Shown: piece by piece, positions 27,066 through 35,149 of the stretch
Position numbering within the stretch: position 1 is the stretch's first letter
Layout: each line of letters begins with the position of its first letter
NCBI GenBank assembly: GCA_900143615.1
Contig: FREU01000003.1
Location: 360,237 to 424,236, forward strand
DNA from: Rhodobacteraceae bacterium Alg231-30
GTDB taxonomy: Bacteria > Pseudomonadota > Alphaproteobacteria > Rhodobacterales > Rhodobacteraceae
Direction: 5' to 3'
DNA length: 64,000 nucleotides
Program-made: the position numbers and the translations under genes
The notes under the pieces: model-generated
Told to the model about the DNA's origin: nothing
The model's input: the letters and a program-made list of their open reading frames with translations, nothing else
Database searches by the model: none

Positions 27066-27574
27066 GAAGTCCCCTCCGGCATCAAAACGAGATCAGTGTC
27101 CCCCGGATCGTGGCCAAATCCAGTGAGAAGGGCATGAACCTGCCCGCGATGGTGGGTCTGATGATTGAACAAATGCACGATGCACATCTCGACAGGTTTG
27201 CTCATGTCGGCATTCAACATCTGGGCGTGCCAATGCAAATCTCCTTGCAAATCCTCAGCAGTGACAGCTTCCGCCCATTGCAAGATACGCTGATCCATCT
27301 GCGCCCTTTCGCGCGTCCAGATCTCAAAGGTTGCACAAATCTCGGCGTGATGTTTGGCAGGCAGGCGAGGCCCGTCACCGCCATCCAAACGGCTGATCCA
27401 GAGGCTGTCGCCCCACAGAATGTGGTTCAACGTTGCCATGACCGAGCCAAAGAACGCGCCTCGGTCGGCGCGCAGTTCTGCCTCGGTCATTTTTTCACAA
27501 GCCGCGCGCAACTGTCCGTTTTGCCAGACATTATAGCGCGCCATCATTTGGCAGTACTCAGGCGAAACCAACAC
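27056..27574 (-). CDS. DinB family protein in the DMSP operon
   Basis: About 172 residues with the DinB/YfiT four-helix fold. The likely metal-binding histidines are in LNHILWGD and HLFNHQTHHRGQVHALL, and ARYNVWQNGQ is the usual N-terminal signature. Several DinB relatives are metal-dependent thiol S-transferases; the role here is unknown. I chose the GTG at 27574 because AAGGA lies seven bases upstream; the frame itself reaches 27661, overlapping the DUF1326 gene. It overlaps dmdA by 10 bp. Confidence 0.82.
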   Translation of the reverse strand: MLVSPEYCQMMARYNVWQNGQLRAACEKMTEAELRADRGAFFGSVMATLNHILWGDSLWISRLDGGDGPRLPAKHHAEICATFEIWTRERAQMDQRILQWAEAVTAEDLQGDLHWHAQMLNADMSKPVEMCIVHLFNHQTHHRGQVHALLTGFGHDPGDTDLVLMPEGTSWH

Positions 27575-27600
27575 AACCGGATCCTTCCACCACAGCCCTA

Positions 27601-28287
27601 TTACTTGGGACCATGCCAATCGATCTGACAGATTTCGGCTGAACGCCCGCCAAAATCCCAAACCCGACCAAAAGCACGCACTCGGCCTTTGCTGGCTGTG
27701 GCGACGGTGATATCCGGCCCCATCCAGTATTTGGTGTTCTTGATCATGATCTCCTCATCGGGGTCTTTACCCTCAACTGGGAAAACAACCCCGTCAATTT
27801 TGCGACCGACAGTAATGTGGCGGGTTTTGCCATCGGTTTCATAGCTCACCGGTTGACGCTCAACGCCAATCACTTCGCCCACCAGCACTTTGAACAGCCC
27901 CGTTGTGCCTTTGGCCTTGCCCGAGAAAATATCCACGAGCGCGTGATAGGCATCATGGCTGGCGCGCTCGTCAATAAACAGCGCCACTTTCCAGTTCCCG
28001 CGGCTCATCATGCCAGGAATTTCGATCAACAGGCCAATGTTGAGCCCAGAGAGATCAACCCCGCCATAGTGACCCTCGTCAATGCGCACACCGCCCCAGG
28101 TCTGACAATGTCCCTCGGTCGGGGGATGCATGCCAAGGCTGACCACACAGGGGCAGAAAACCGTACAGTTACAGTTCAGGATCAACTCACCCTTGATCGC
28201 CCAAGGCACAGTGCCCTGCCCTGATTTATGCGCTGCGGGGTGGCGGTTATCGATCCGCGCCGGTGCTTCAATTCTATCCGATGCCAT
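27601..28287 (-). CDS. DUF1326 domain protein
   Basis: A 228-residue cytosolic protein of the DUF1326 family. The Cys cluster NCNCTVFCPC near residue 40 could bind metal; the rest is beta-rich with VGEVIGVERQPVSYE and NTKYWMGPDI. Function is not established. It is paired with the DUF2182 membrane protein gene 24 bp upstream, a common pairing. Both are in the dmdA operon. Confidence 0.85.
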   Translation of the reverse strand: MASDRIEAPARIDNRHPAAHKSGQGTVPWAIKGELILNCNCTVFCPCVVSLGMHPPTEGHCQTWGGVRIDEGHYGGVDLSGLNIGLLIEIPGMMSRGNWKVALFIDERASHDAYHALVDIFSGKAKGTTGLFKVLVGEVIGVERQPVSYETDGKTRHITVGRKIDGVVFPVEGKDPDEEIMIKNTKYWMGPDITVATASKGRVRAFGRVWDFGGRSAEICQIDWHGPK

Positions 28288-28311
28288 GGTGGCCTCCTCC
28301 AGTTCTATTCT

Positions 28312-29073
28312 CTACAACCCGCTCAGCGCCATCAGGCCTGCGCAGATCAACAACACGGCGCCCAACGGGCGGGTCAACCATCGCCCGATTTCGGGCAGTT
28401 TCTCTAAAATCATGATCAAAGTGGCCAAGCCCATGAACCCAAGGTTCATCACGCCGCCAACAAATCCCAACAACATCAGCGCCCAGCAACAGCCCAGACA
28501 GGTCAGCCCAAGGCGCAGCCCGTTCTTCAGCGGCCCTTCATCCCAATGCGCCATGAAAAACGTCATCGGCATGCGGCACTTGCTCAGGCAGGCTTCCTTG
28601 ATGGGTGAAAACTGATACGCCCCGGCAATGGCCAGCAATCCCGCTGACAACCAGACCGACAGACTGTCTCCAAACGGGCTGACAACTCCTGCGGCGACCA
28701 GCAACACCTGTGCTGCCGCTGCGAACAGCGAAAAGCCAAGCCACACGGCCAGATACCCACCTACAAGTCGGGCAAAATCGGCCTCCGGTGCTTGCCGCGC
28801 AAGGTCATCATATGTGGCAAATGCTGGCAAAGCTGTGGGCAGCATCATCGCGGCCGACATCAGCGCCCACATCAATGCAACCCGCGCGAACCCCGACGCA
28901 TCCGGCGTCACAACACAGAGGCTGCTCCAGAAATCGGCGCCGTAGATCATCCCTGCATCCCGCAAATCCTGCGGTGCCGCCATCGCAAACAACGCGCCCC
29001 AAGCGACAAGGATTGCTCCAAACAGCGCCAACCAATGCCACCCAACCATGGCGCGAATACGATCTGCAATCAT
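28312..29073 (-). CDS. DUF2182 membrane protein
   Basis: A 253-residue protein with about six membrane segments. Family features include MWALMSAAMMLPTALPAFATY in the second quarter and CLSKCRMPMTFFMAHW with the conserved cysteines, then LGLTCLGCCWALM. The family is described as predicted metal-binding. The ATG at 29073 follows GGAGG at good spacing (the upstream ATG at 29088 overlaps that site). It is the first gene of the five-gene DMSP operon and is divergent from the GntR regulator. Confidence 0.85.
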   Translation of the reverse strand: MIADRIRAMVGWHWLALFGAILVAWGALFAMAAPQDLRDAGMIYGADFWSSLCVVTPDASGFARVALMWALMSAAMMLPTALPAFATYDDLARQAPEADFARLVGGYLAVWLGFSLFAAAAQVLLVAAGVVSPFGDSLSVWLSAGLLAIAGAYQFSPIKEACLSKCRMPMTFFMAHWDEGPLKNGLRLGLTCLGCCWALMLLGFVGGVMNLGFMGLATLIMILEKLPEIGRWLTRPLGAVLLICAGLMALSGL

Positions 29074-29122
29074 CTCCACCCCTCCCATGGCTTGTGATGC
29101 GACTCAGCGTCTTGCATTAAAT

Positions 29123-29135
29123 TGTCAGACATTTA
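29123..29135. promoter_or_regulatory. GntR/FadR operator half 1 (DMSP operon side)
   Basis: TGTCAGACATTTA, the left arm of a perfect 13-bp inverted repeat whose other arm is at 29152-29164. The arm contains its own palindrome TGTC-A-GACA, the spacing expected for a FadR-class dimer. It lies about 50 bp upstream of the DUF2182 start, in the DMSP operon promoter region. Confidence 0.7.
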
Positions 29136-29151
29136 AACTGCGGGCAAACAA

Positions 29152-29164
29152 TAAATGTCTGACA
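29152..29164. promoter_or_regulatory. GntR/FadR operator half 2 (autoregulatory side)
   Basis: TAAATGTCTGACA, the perfect inverted copy of 29123-29135, ending two bases before the regulator ATG at 29166. It occupies the place where a ribosome-binding site would be and none is visible, so the regulator mRNA may be leaderless or poorly translated. Autorepression is likely. Confidence 0.7.
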
Positions 29165-29165
29165 T

Positions 29166-29900
29166 ATGAAAATTGATCCAAAAAGCTCCGCCGACCTCTC
29201 GGCCCAAATCGCAAAATCCATCCGCGACGCCATTGTCTCGGGGGACCTGATTGTCGACGAACGTCTGCCGTCAGAATCCGAACTGGCCGATCAGTTCGAC
29301 GTCTCGCGCCCTACTGTGCGCGAAGCTCTTAAACGTCTGGCGGCGCAAAACCTGATCCGCACCCAACGCGGGGCCACGGGTGGGGCTTTTGTGCGCCGAC
29401 TGGACTACGATGAAGCCCAAGCCCAACATGTGACCACCTCGCGTCTGTTGCTGTCGATGAATGCGGTGGATTTCCAAACCGCCTGCGAAGCCCGCTTTGC
29501 GCTGGAACGCGCCTGTGCGCCACTCTCCGCACAACGCTGCACACCGGATCATCTGGCCACGATGCGCGCTGAAATCCATCGTCAAACCCAACCGGGCCTG
29601 TCCGATGAGCGATTTTGTGACAGCGACGTGGCCTTTCACCGTGCCTTGGTGGATGGGGCAGATAATCCGGTGTTGTCTTATCAGCTTGCCGGCTCAGTCG
29701 AAGCCATGCAGCCGCTGATGAACATGATCACCTTCACCCAGCGCAACCGCGACAGCATCGTCGAGTTGCACACCCGTATTGCCGACGCGATTGAGGCGCG
29801 TGATGCCGCCGCTGCCGATACAGCCTTGACCGAGCTGACCAGCTATACGCTGGATTTGGGCGACCAAGCCATGCAGGCTCGCGCCGCGCGCAAACCCTAA
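29166..29900 (+). CDS. GntR family transcriptional regulator (FadR subfamily)
   Basis: A 244-residue repressor. The N-terminal winged HTH spans residues 5-75 (LPSESELADQFDVSRPTVREALKRLAAQNLIRTQRG), followed by an FCD effector domain (RFALERACAPLSA; DVAFHRALVDGADNPV; ELHTRIADAIEARDA). It is divergent from the DMSP operon, with two TGTCNGACA sites between. It probably represses the DMSP operon and itself until a pathway metabolite binds; the ligand is not known from the sequence. No ribosome-binding site is seen before the ATG. Confidence 0.9.
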   Translation: MKIDPKSSADLSAQIAKSIRDAIVSGDLIVDERLPSESELADQFDVSRPTVREALKRLAAQNLIRTQRGATGGAFVRRLDYDEAQAQHVTTSRLLLSMNAVDFQTACEARFALERACAPLSAQRCTPDHLATMRAEIHRQTQPGLSDERFCDSDVAFHRALVDGADNPVLSYQLAGSVEAMQPLMNMITFTQRNRDSIVELHTRIADAIEARDAAAADTALTELTSYTLDLGDQAMQARAARKP

Positions 29901-29948
29901 CTTGTGTTATCAAACGCCTATCCGGATCAGCCTTGCAGAATGCGAGCC

Positions 29949-30467
29949 TTAGGCCGTTCCGCGCACGGGCCGATCGTTGGTAATGTTAAAGATCATCCCA
30001 TCCAACAGCTCTTCCAAATCAGGACGTGCCGCAGGACCATTTGAGATATCCACCAGCATCAGTGAGCCATCTGGACGAATACCAAAGGCGCCGGGTTCAG
30101 CAAACAGACCAGTTGTTTCAGCATCAGACAGAGGTTCTGACACATATAGCCCAAGCGCGCGCATCTGCGCCTCGCTCATCCCGTAACACAGATCAAAATC
30201 CCAACCGAACTCAGCTTTGTCGGCCAAAGCTTTCTCTTCCGTATCCGCAGAGACAACCACCACATCCAAAACGTCGGTCCAAGATTTTAGCACTGCATTC
30301 AGCTTGTTCAAAAATCGTTTACACCGCGGACAGTGGCGGCCCCGATACACAAACAGCATTGTCCAACGCTGCGATTCCTGACCAATGGAAATTCGTCTGT
30401 CTTGACCCGCGATACGAAAGCTAAGCTCTCCAACAGGTGCTCCGACACGTGGCTTATTGGCTAACAT
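29949..30467 (-). CDS. redoxin/AhpC-TSA family thioredoxin-like protein
   Basis: A 172-residue thioredoxin-fold protein. The redox site is RGRHCPRCKRFL near residue 50, a CxxC motif, with VVVSADTEEKALADKAEFGWDFDL as the peroxiredoxin-like second half. It may act as a peroxidase or thiol reductase; no partner is evident in the neighbouring genes. It stands between the GntR gene (convergent) and the DUF1566 gene. Confidence 0.8.
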   Translation of the reverse strand: MLANKPRVGAPVGELSFRIAGQDRRISIGQESQRWTMLFVYRGRHCPRCKRFLNKLNAVLKSWTDVLDVVVVSADTEEKALADKAEFGWDFDLCYGMSEAQMRALGLYVSEPLSDAETTGLFAEPGAFGIRPDGSLMLVDISNGPAARPDLEELLDGMIFNITNDRPVRGTA

Positions 30468-30614
30468 TTGGTGTCCTTAATAAATCAAAATAGATTGTCG
30501 AAATCCAACGCACTTTGCCGCCATATCGACTGAACAGCCAGCGCTTTCTCACACCGACACTTAACAGAAACGTCAGGGAAACGGGCCCCTTACGCAGCCA
30601 TTTATTCGCAAAAA

Positions 30615-31841
30615 TCACTCAGCGCTACGCACCAACCGCGCATGGTTCAGAACGCGAATGGCATCCCCCTGTGGTCCGTGACCTTGGGGATAATCCGTCG
30701 CACTACCCGTTTTGGGATCACTGCGCTGCGCACCCGCACCATGGGCATCCACCCAAGTGTCGCGCATATAACCCATCGCGCGGCCAAAATTCACATAGGA
30801 CGCATAGCGCCCCGACCGCTTGCTCATGTTTTCATGCGTCGTTGCACTCCAATAGGCCGGATAGTCCACCTGCCCCGCTTCGTTGCGTATTGTACTCACC
30901 TGAAACACCGGATCTATCGCGCCACTTTTGCTGCGCTCCGGCGCGCGGGTGTAATCCACGATAGACTGCAACTCTTTCACATTGGGCAATCGCCAGTCGT
31001 CATAACCCAGATAGCTGTCCTGATTGACCTGCTCCGCCCACGCCAGAGCATCTTTCCAACTTAGGGCCTGTGCGGAATCCTCTTGCGTCCACATCAATCC
31101 GGTGGTGGCATCGCTGACCGTGCCATCACGGTTGTCGGCCAAATCATTCACGCCATAGCCTGTGTTGCCGCGCACCATCATCACGTAGAATGTCTTTTCC
31201 GCTCCGCGCAAGCGCAGCCCATAGCCTTTGATCCGCCCGTCGGCAAAGTTCACCCCAAACATCGTGCGATCATTGCGGGGCCCTGTGCCGCTGACATAGA
31301 GCGTGCTTGAGGCCATTTGCGCATCAATAATACGCTCGCCTGACGCTTCATCGCCGTAGCCAAAATCAAAATAGGTGGTGTTGATAAAAGGCGTCAAACC
31401 GCTGGCATTGCCTTTATAGCCGCTTGGATCAATTCCACGGAAATCTATCAGAGAATACATTTCTTTGATCGTCGGAATACGCCAGTCGCTGTGCCCCGCA
31501 AAGCTATGCGTTTTTGCAAAGCTCATCGCCTGCTCATAGGTCAACTTGTCTTGCGCGTCGATCTTGCCGTCACCATTTAAATCGGGCGATTTCATCCACA
31601 TTAACCCGGTCACGGTATCGGTGATCGTGCCATCAAGATTGTCACGATAGCTGGGCTGCACCCCGCCTTGCTGGGCGTCTTGTCCAAAAAACGTTTGTCC
31701 CGGTTTGGGGCACTTGCTTTTGCGCGTGTCGCTATAACACTTCTCTTGCGCGGTGCCAGGTACAGGAAACGGCGCCTGCGCAATGACTGCCTGTGCGGAA
31801 AACATTGTGACTGCGGCCACAACAACCATGCTTGATACCAT
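30615..31841 (-). CDS. secreted DUF1566 domain protein with two repeats
   Basis: A 408-residue exported protein (signal MVVVAAVTMFSAQAVIAQ). Two DUF1566 repeats are visible: NLDGTITDTVTGLMWMKS to DWRIPTIKEMYSL, and NRDGTVSDATTGLMWTQ to DWRLPNVKELQSI. Inside the first repeat is an EF-hand-like loop, DLNGDGKIDAQD, typical of calcium binding. The fold is of the C-type-lectin-like kind often found in adhesins and phage or DGR target proteins, but no reverse transcriptase or template repeat is seen nearby. The ATG at 31841 gives a signal peptide directly; AAAGG precedes it. Confidence 0.75.
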   Translation of the reverse strand: MVSSMVVVAAVTMFSAQAVIAQAPFPVPGTAQEKCYSDTRKSKCPKPGQTFFGQDAQQGGVQPSYRDNLDGTITDTVTGLMWMKSPDLNGDGKIDAQDKLTYEQAMSFAKTHSFAGHSDWRIPTIKEMYSLIDFRGIDPSGYKGNASGLTPFINTTYFDFGYGDEASGERIIDAQMASSTLYVSGTGPRNDRTMFGVNFADGRIKGYGLRLRGAEKTFYVMMVRGNTGYGVNDLADNRDGTVSDATTGLMWTQEDSAQALSWKDALAWAEQVNQDSYLGYDDWRLPNVKELQSIVDYTRAPERSKSGAIDPVFQVSTIRNEAGQVDYPAYWSATTHENMSKRSGRYASYVNFGRAMGYMRDTWVDAHGAGAQRSDPKTGSATDYPQGHGPQGDAIRVLNHARLVRSAE

Positions 31842-32024
31842 TTGTACGTGCCTTTTCGAGTTCTCGGATGTCTCACAATTGGCGGAGACGTCCACAATGA
31901 TACGGGACCAAGGACGCCTTCCGTCGCTGCGAAATTGACACTGTCGCAATACCGACGCGATACCGTCGTATTACAGAGAGCCAATTTGGCAGGAAATTCA
32001 CGGCCTCAGGTTTTTGAGAAAGAC

Positions 32025-32053
32025 TTGCGACTCGCGCTCAGGATGCCTATCTA
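32025..32053 (+). promoter_or_regulatory. promoter of ssrA
   Basis: TTGCGA (32025-32030), a 17-base spacer and TATCTA (32048-32053): a good sigma-70 type match placed so that transcription would begin near 32060, at the start of the tmRNA acceptor piece. Confidence 0.65.
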
Positions 32054-32058
32054 GAGGG

Positions 32059-32372
32059 TGTTCCCTTGGGAACTATGGACATAAACGCGCTCGTAATAAA
32101 CGGATCGGACCCGGGGGCGGTACCCGGCGTCTCCACCAAAAAACCCTATCATTTGAGGGTCATGGGGACGAAATAGGATCGACGGACGTCTAAAGGAGTT
32201 AGCTTTGTTTCGGCAGTCTGCCACCGTTATCGGCGAAACTTGTACAATTGCAAATGACAATCGTGCTCCGGCAATGGCAGTTGCAGCGTAAGCTGTAAAT
32301 GTCGCCGAAACTAACTCCTTGGGTTTAGCGACCTAAGGCGGGGTTCGCAGGTACCTGGCAACAGAAACCTGC
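32059..32372 (+). ncRNA. ssrA: transfer-messenger RNA, circularly permuted two-piece form
   Basis: The tRNA-like 3' end (CCCGG T-stem, CGTCTCC-ACCA, CCA at 32136-32138) comes first. A linker of about 25 bases follows, then the tRNA-like 5' end GGGGACG (32164-32170) with the D-loop GGATCGACGG. GGGGACG pairs with CGTCTCC, closing the acceptor stem across the linker, which must be removed to give acceptor and coding pieces. The tag reading frame is 32250-32291 and encodes ANDNRAPAMAVAA. GGAGTTAG and CTAACTCC (about 32195 and 32311) pair at long range. This is the alphaproteobacterial arrangement. tmRNA rescues stalled ribosomes and tags the product for ClpXP. Outer ends are approximate. Confidence 0.93.
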
Positions 32373-32381
32373 ACTTTTCTT
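32347..32381 (+). terminator. probable ssrA terminator
   Basis: GCAGGT (32347-32352) pairs with ACCTGC (32367-32372), followed by ACTTTTCTT. It may also form the last helix of the tmRNA coding piece. Confidence 0.55.
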
Positions 32382-32398
32382 AACAATGAAATTAACTA

Positions 32399-32416
32399 AA
32401 AACATACGTATGTTTT
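32399..32416. promoter_or_regulatory. 18-bp palindromic operator (TetR-like)
   Basis: A perfect palindrome, AAAACATACGTATGTTTT, about 45 bp upstream of the SnoaL-like gene. The ACATAC/GTATGT core resembles sites bound by TetR/AcrR-family repressors. No TetR-family gene lies in the window. Confidence 0.5.
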
Positions 32417-32460
32417 GTATGCTAGGCACCTTACTGCAACACGCAAAATAGGTACTTACA

Positions 32461-32886
32461 ATGAACAAGCGTGATATCCTTCAGGAGTGGTTTCGACGGG
32501 TTTGGATCGAAGTGGATTTGGACGCCATCGACGAAATGTTTACACCAGATTCTGAAGCGGCTGGCCTGCTACCTGGCTTTCAAGTTGGCCCCGACGATTT
32601 CCGGGAATTGGTTCCAATGTTTCTCAACATGGTCCAAGACCCACAACTCTCTCTCGACAAAGTTATGGAAGATGGGGATTGGGCGGCCGCGCTTTACTCA
32701 TTGCGGGTGATCAACCCCGTCAACGGGCAACCCGTCGCCAGCACTGGTCAGCTCTATGTGCGATTTGACGGCAACAAGATGGTCGAGGCCTATAATAGCA
32801 TCGATTTCATGTCGTTCTTTGAACAGATGGGGTTATTACCTGATCAATCGATGGCCCTTTGTCTAACTGGGCAAAAAATCGGCTAA
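32461..32886 (+). CDS. SnoaL/NTF2-like protein (ester cyclase family)
   Basis: A 141-residue protein with an NTF2-like cone fold. It has the typical N-terminal helix VIEEVW-like pattern (EWFRRVWIEVDLDAIDEMF), then GPDDFRELVPMFLNMVQDP, and the strand motif GQLYVRFDGNKMVEAYNSID. SnoaL-like proteins include polyketide cyclases, isomerases and many of unknown role; the substrate cannot be told. It appears to be a single gene under a palindromic operator at 32399-32416. Confidence 0.75.
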   Translation: MNKRDILQEWFRRVWIEVDLDAIDEMFTPDSEAAGLLPGFQVGPDDFRELVPMFLNMVQDPQLSLDKVMEDGDWAAALYSLRVINPVNGQPVASTGQLYVRFDGNKMVEAYNSIDFMSFFEQMGLLPDQSMALCLTGQKIG

Positions 32887-32935
32887 CGCCTTCCAAGAGT
32901 GATTGACTGATAAAACCCACTCACGTTAAAAACGT

Positions 32936-32964
32936 CTCATGGGGTCGCGCGACCACCCCGTGAG
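32936..32964. repeat. inverted repeat upstream of chrB
   Basis: CTCATGGGGT (32936-32945) can pair with ACCCCGTGAG (32955-32964). The centre holds a perfect 12-bp palindrome, GGTCGCGCGACC (32943-32954). It lies about 50 bp before the chrB start and could be an operator or an RNA hairpin in the leader. Confidence 0.45.
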
Positions 32965-33014
32965 GCCACGGCCCAAGGATCGCATCCACTGACCTTTTTA
33001 ACAGAGGATGCCTT

Positions 33015-33821
33015 ATGCCGTCTTTCAATGAAATCACACCCGTCCAGCTGATGCGCCAAATTGGCGGTCCCGATACACCTGTTATCCTTGATGTTTGTCT
33101 GGACGAGGATTTTTCTCAGGATCCACGCCTGATCCCAACATCCAGACGCGTGAAATTTGACCACGTGCTAGAAACCCTGCCCTTGGCCCAAGGGCAACGG
33201 GTCGTTGTTGCCTGCCAAAAAGGCAAAAAGCTCAGCCATGGCGCTGCCGCGCTTTTGCGAAGCAAGGGCGTAGATGCCGAGGTGCTTGAAGGTGGCGTTT
33301 TTGCATGGAGCGACGCGGGTCTGCCTTATGTTCCGGCCGCCAATCTGCCAACCGCCAGCCCCTCGGTCTGGGTCACACGTCATCGCCCCAAAATTGACCG
33401 CATCGCTTGCCCTTGGCTGATCCGTCGGTTTTTGGACCCCTCCGCACAAATCCTGTTTGTGCCCCCCTCCGAAGTTGCCCAGGTTGCTGAGCGGTTTGAC
33501 GCAATCGCCTTTGATATAGAAGGCGCGAAATTTGCCCATCAAGGCACCCATTGCAGCTTTGACGCATTTATCAAAGAATTTGCTCTTTCCCACCCTGCAC
33601 TTGATCGCCTCGCCGAGGTCGTACGCGCGGCGGACAACGGAACACCCCAAAACGCACCTCAAGCCGCCGGATTGCTCGCAATTTCGGTTGGGTTTTCGCG
33701 ACTTTATAAATCAGACAATGATCAACTAGAGGCCGCATTGCCGATATATGACGCCCTGTATCGCTGGGCGCGCGATGGGTTTGAAGAAACCCACGCACAT
33801 TCGACAGGAAAACCTTCATGA
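33015..33821 (+). CDS. chrB: rhodanese-ChrB fusion, chromate resistance protein
   Basis: 268 residues. A rhodanese domain at 1-105 has the active-site Cys in VVVACQKGKKLSHG. A ChrB C-terminal domain from about 120 begins VTRHRPKIDRIACPWLIRRFLDP, with the HQGTHCSFDAFI motif following. ChrB-type proteins sense or help resist chromate, and the following gene is the chromate exporter chrA (ATGA overlap). A GAGG motif precedes the start. Whether this fusion regulates transcription or acts as an enzyme is unclear. Confidence 0.85.
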   Translation: MPSFNEITPVQLMRQIGGPDTPVILDVCLDEDFSQDPRLIPTSRRVKFDHVLETLPLAQGQRVVVACQKGKKLSHGAAALLRSKGVDAEVLEGGVFAWSDAGLPYVPAANLPTASPSVWVTRHRPKIDRIACPWLIRRFLDPSAQILFVPPSEVAQVAERFDAIAFDIEGAKFAHQGTHCSFDAFIKEFALSHPALDRLAEVVRAADNGTPQNAPQAAGLLAISVGFSRLYKSDNDQLEAALPIYDALYRWARDGFEETHAHSTGKPS

Positions 33822-35065
33822 GCAATCCAGCCACGCAGGACCTTTTCCGCGTTTTTGGTAAAATCGGCCTTCTCTCTTTTGGTGGTCCCGCCGCCCAAAT
33901 CAGCCTGATGCATAGCGAACTTGTAGATCGCACCAATTGGCTGAAAGAAAAAGAATTCTTAGGCGCTCTGTCCTTCTGCATGCTGCTACCGGGTCCAGAA
34001 GCCATGCAACTTGCGACATTCTGCGGCTGGAAACTACGCGGCACATTCGGCGGCATTTTGGCGGGCCTGTTGTTTGTACTGCCTGGTGCGATTCTCATTT
34101 TTCTGCTTGCGTGGCTCTATGCCGTGTTTGGCGGCGTCCCATTGGTCAATGCAGCGTTTTTGGGTGTCAAAGCCGTTGTTGTCGCCATCATTGCACAGGC
34201 TCTGTTGCGCCTGTCTCAAAAAATGCTGACCAACACCCCCAACCGCCTCGTCGCGCTTGGAAGTTTTCTGGCTCTTTACACAGGGCTGCTGCCCTTCCCG
34301 ATTGTGATCGCATCGGCAGGCGCCCTAGGGCTATTTCTGGCCAGCCCAACACCTCATAGCGATCTTGATACAAATACCCCTTATCCCTTGCACGAAACCC
34401 TCAAGACCATTGCGATTTGGGGGACACTTTGGGGCCTGCCTATTGCTGGGCTCTATCTCATCGGTGCCGAGTTTCTAACCGATGTCGCCGTGTTTTTCTC
34501 AACACTTGCGGTGGTCACCTTTGGGGGTGCCTATGCCGTTTTGGCCTATATGGTTCAGGCCGTGGTGCAGGACTTTGGCTGGCTCACCACCGGACAGATG
34601 ATGGATGCCTTGGGATTGGCGGAAACCACACCGGGGCCGCTGATTCTGGTCACTCAATTTGTCGCCACCCTTGCCGGATACTTTCAAGGCGGCGTCGGTC
34701 TCGCAATTGCCGCCGGATTAACCGCACTTTGGTGTACCTTTATCCCGTGTTTCTTGTGGATTTTTGCCGGAGCGCCACATGTGGCCCGTATTCTTGCAAA
34801 CCCACGCCTCACCAAAGCTTTGGAATTGATTTCAGCAGCCGTTGTAGGCGTGATTGTAAACCTAAGCCTTTGGTTCACCTTGAACTTATTATTTTCAGAG
34901 CTTCTTGCCACAAAATTTGGCGTACTCCCTGTGTTAACAAGCTTTAACTGGACCGCCGCAGGCCTCGTCTGCGCCTCACTCATCTTGCTGTTGTGGCGCA
35001 AATTGCCACTGTTGCTGGTTCTGTTTGTCACCGCATTATTGGGGGTGGCGAGCGGCTTTCTGTAA
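33818..35065 (+). CDS. chrA: chromate efflux transporter ChrA
   Basis: A 415-residue membrane protein of the CHR family, with two homologous halves as in long-chain ChrA. The half-1 marker is FGKIGLLSFGGPAAQISLMH near residue 10, and the half-2 marker is LAVVTFGGAYAVLAYMVQAV near 230; ALSFCMLLPGPEAMQLATFCGW and LGLAETTPGPLILVTQFV are the matching follow-up segments. It exports chromate driven by the proton gradient. It overlaps chrB by 4 bp. Confidence 0.93.
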   Translation: MSNPATQDLFRVFGKIGLLSFGGPAAQISLMHSELVDRTNWLKEKEFLGALSFCMLLPGPEAMQLATFCGWKLRGTFGGILAGLLFVLPGAILIFLLAWLYAVFGGVPLVNAAFLGVKAVVVAIIAQALLRLSQKMLTNTPNRLVALGSFLALYTGLLPFPIVIASAGALGLFLASPTPHSDLDTNTPYPLHETLKTIAIWGTLWGLPIAGLYLIGAEFLTDVAVFFSTLAVVTFGGAYAVLAYMVQAVVQDFGWLTTGQMMDALGLAETTPGPLILVTQFVATLAGYFQGGVGLAIAAGLTALWCTFIPCFLWIFAGAPHVARILANPRLTKALELISAAVVGVIVNLSLWFTLNLLFSELLATKFGVLPVLTSFNWTAAGLVCASLILLLWRKLPLLLVLFVTALLGVASGFL

Positions 35066-35149
35066 ACTCTCAAAATTTTTGCAGAGCTGCGTCTTTTGTT
35101 TCACCGCAAAACCACTATTGTGGAGGCACTTAACTTTGAGTGAAAAGCC

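Noticed and set aside
30615-31841. DUF1566 protein as the variable target of a diversity-generating retroelement
   Set aside because: No reverse transcriptase, template repeat or adenine-biased variable repeat is seen nearby.
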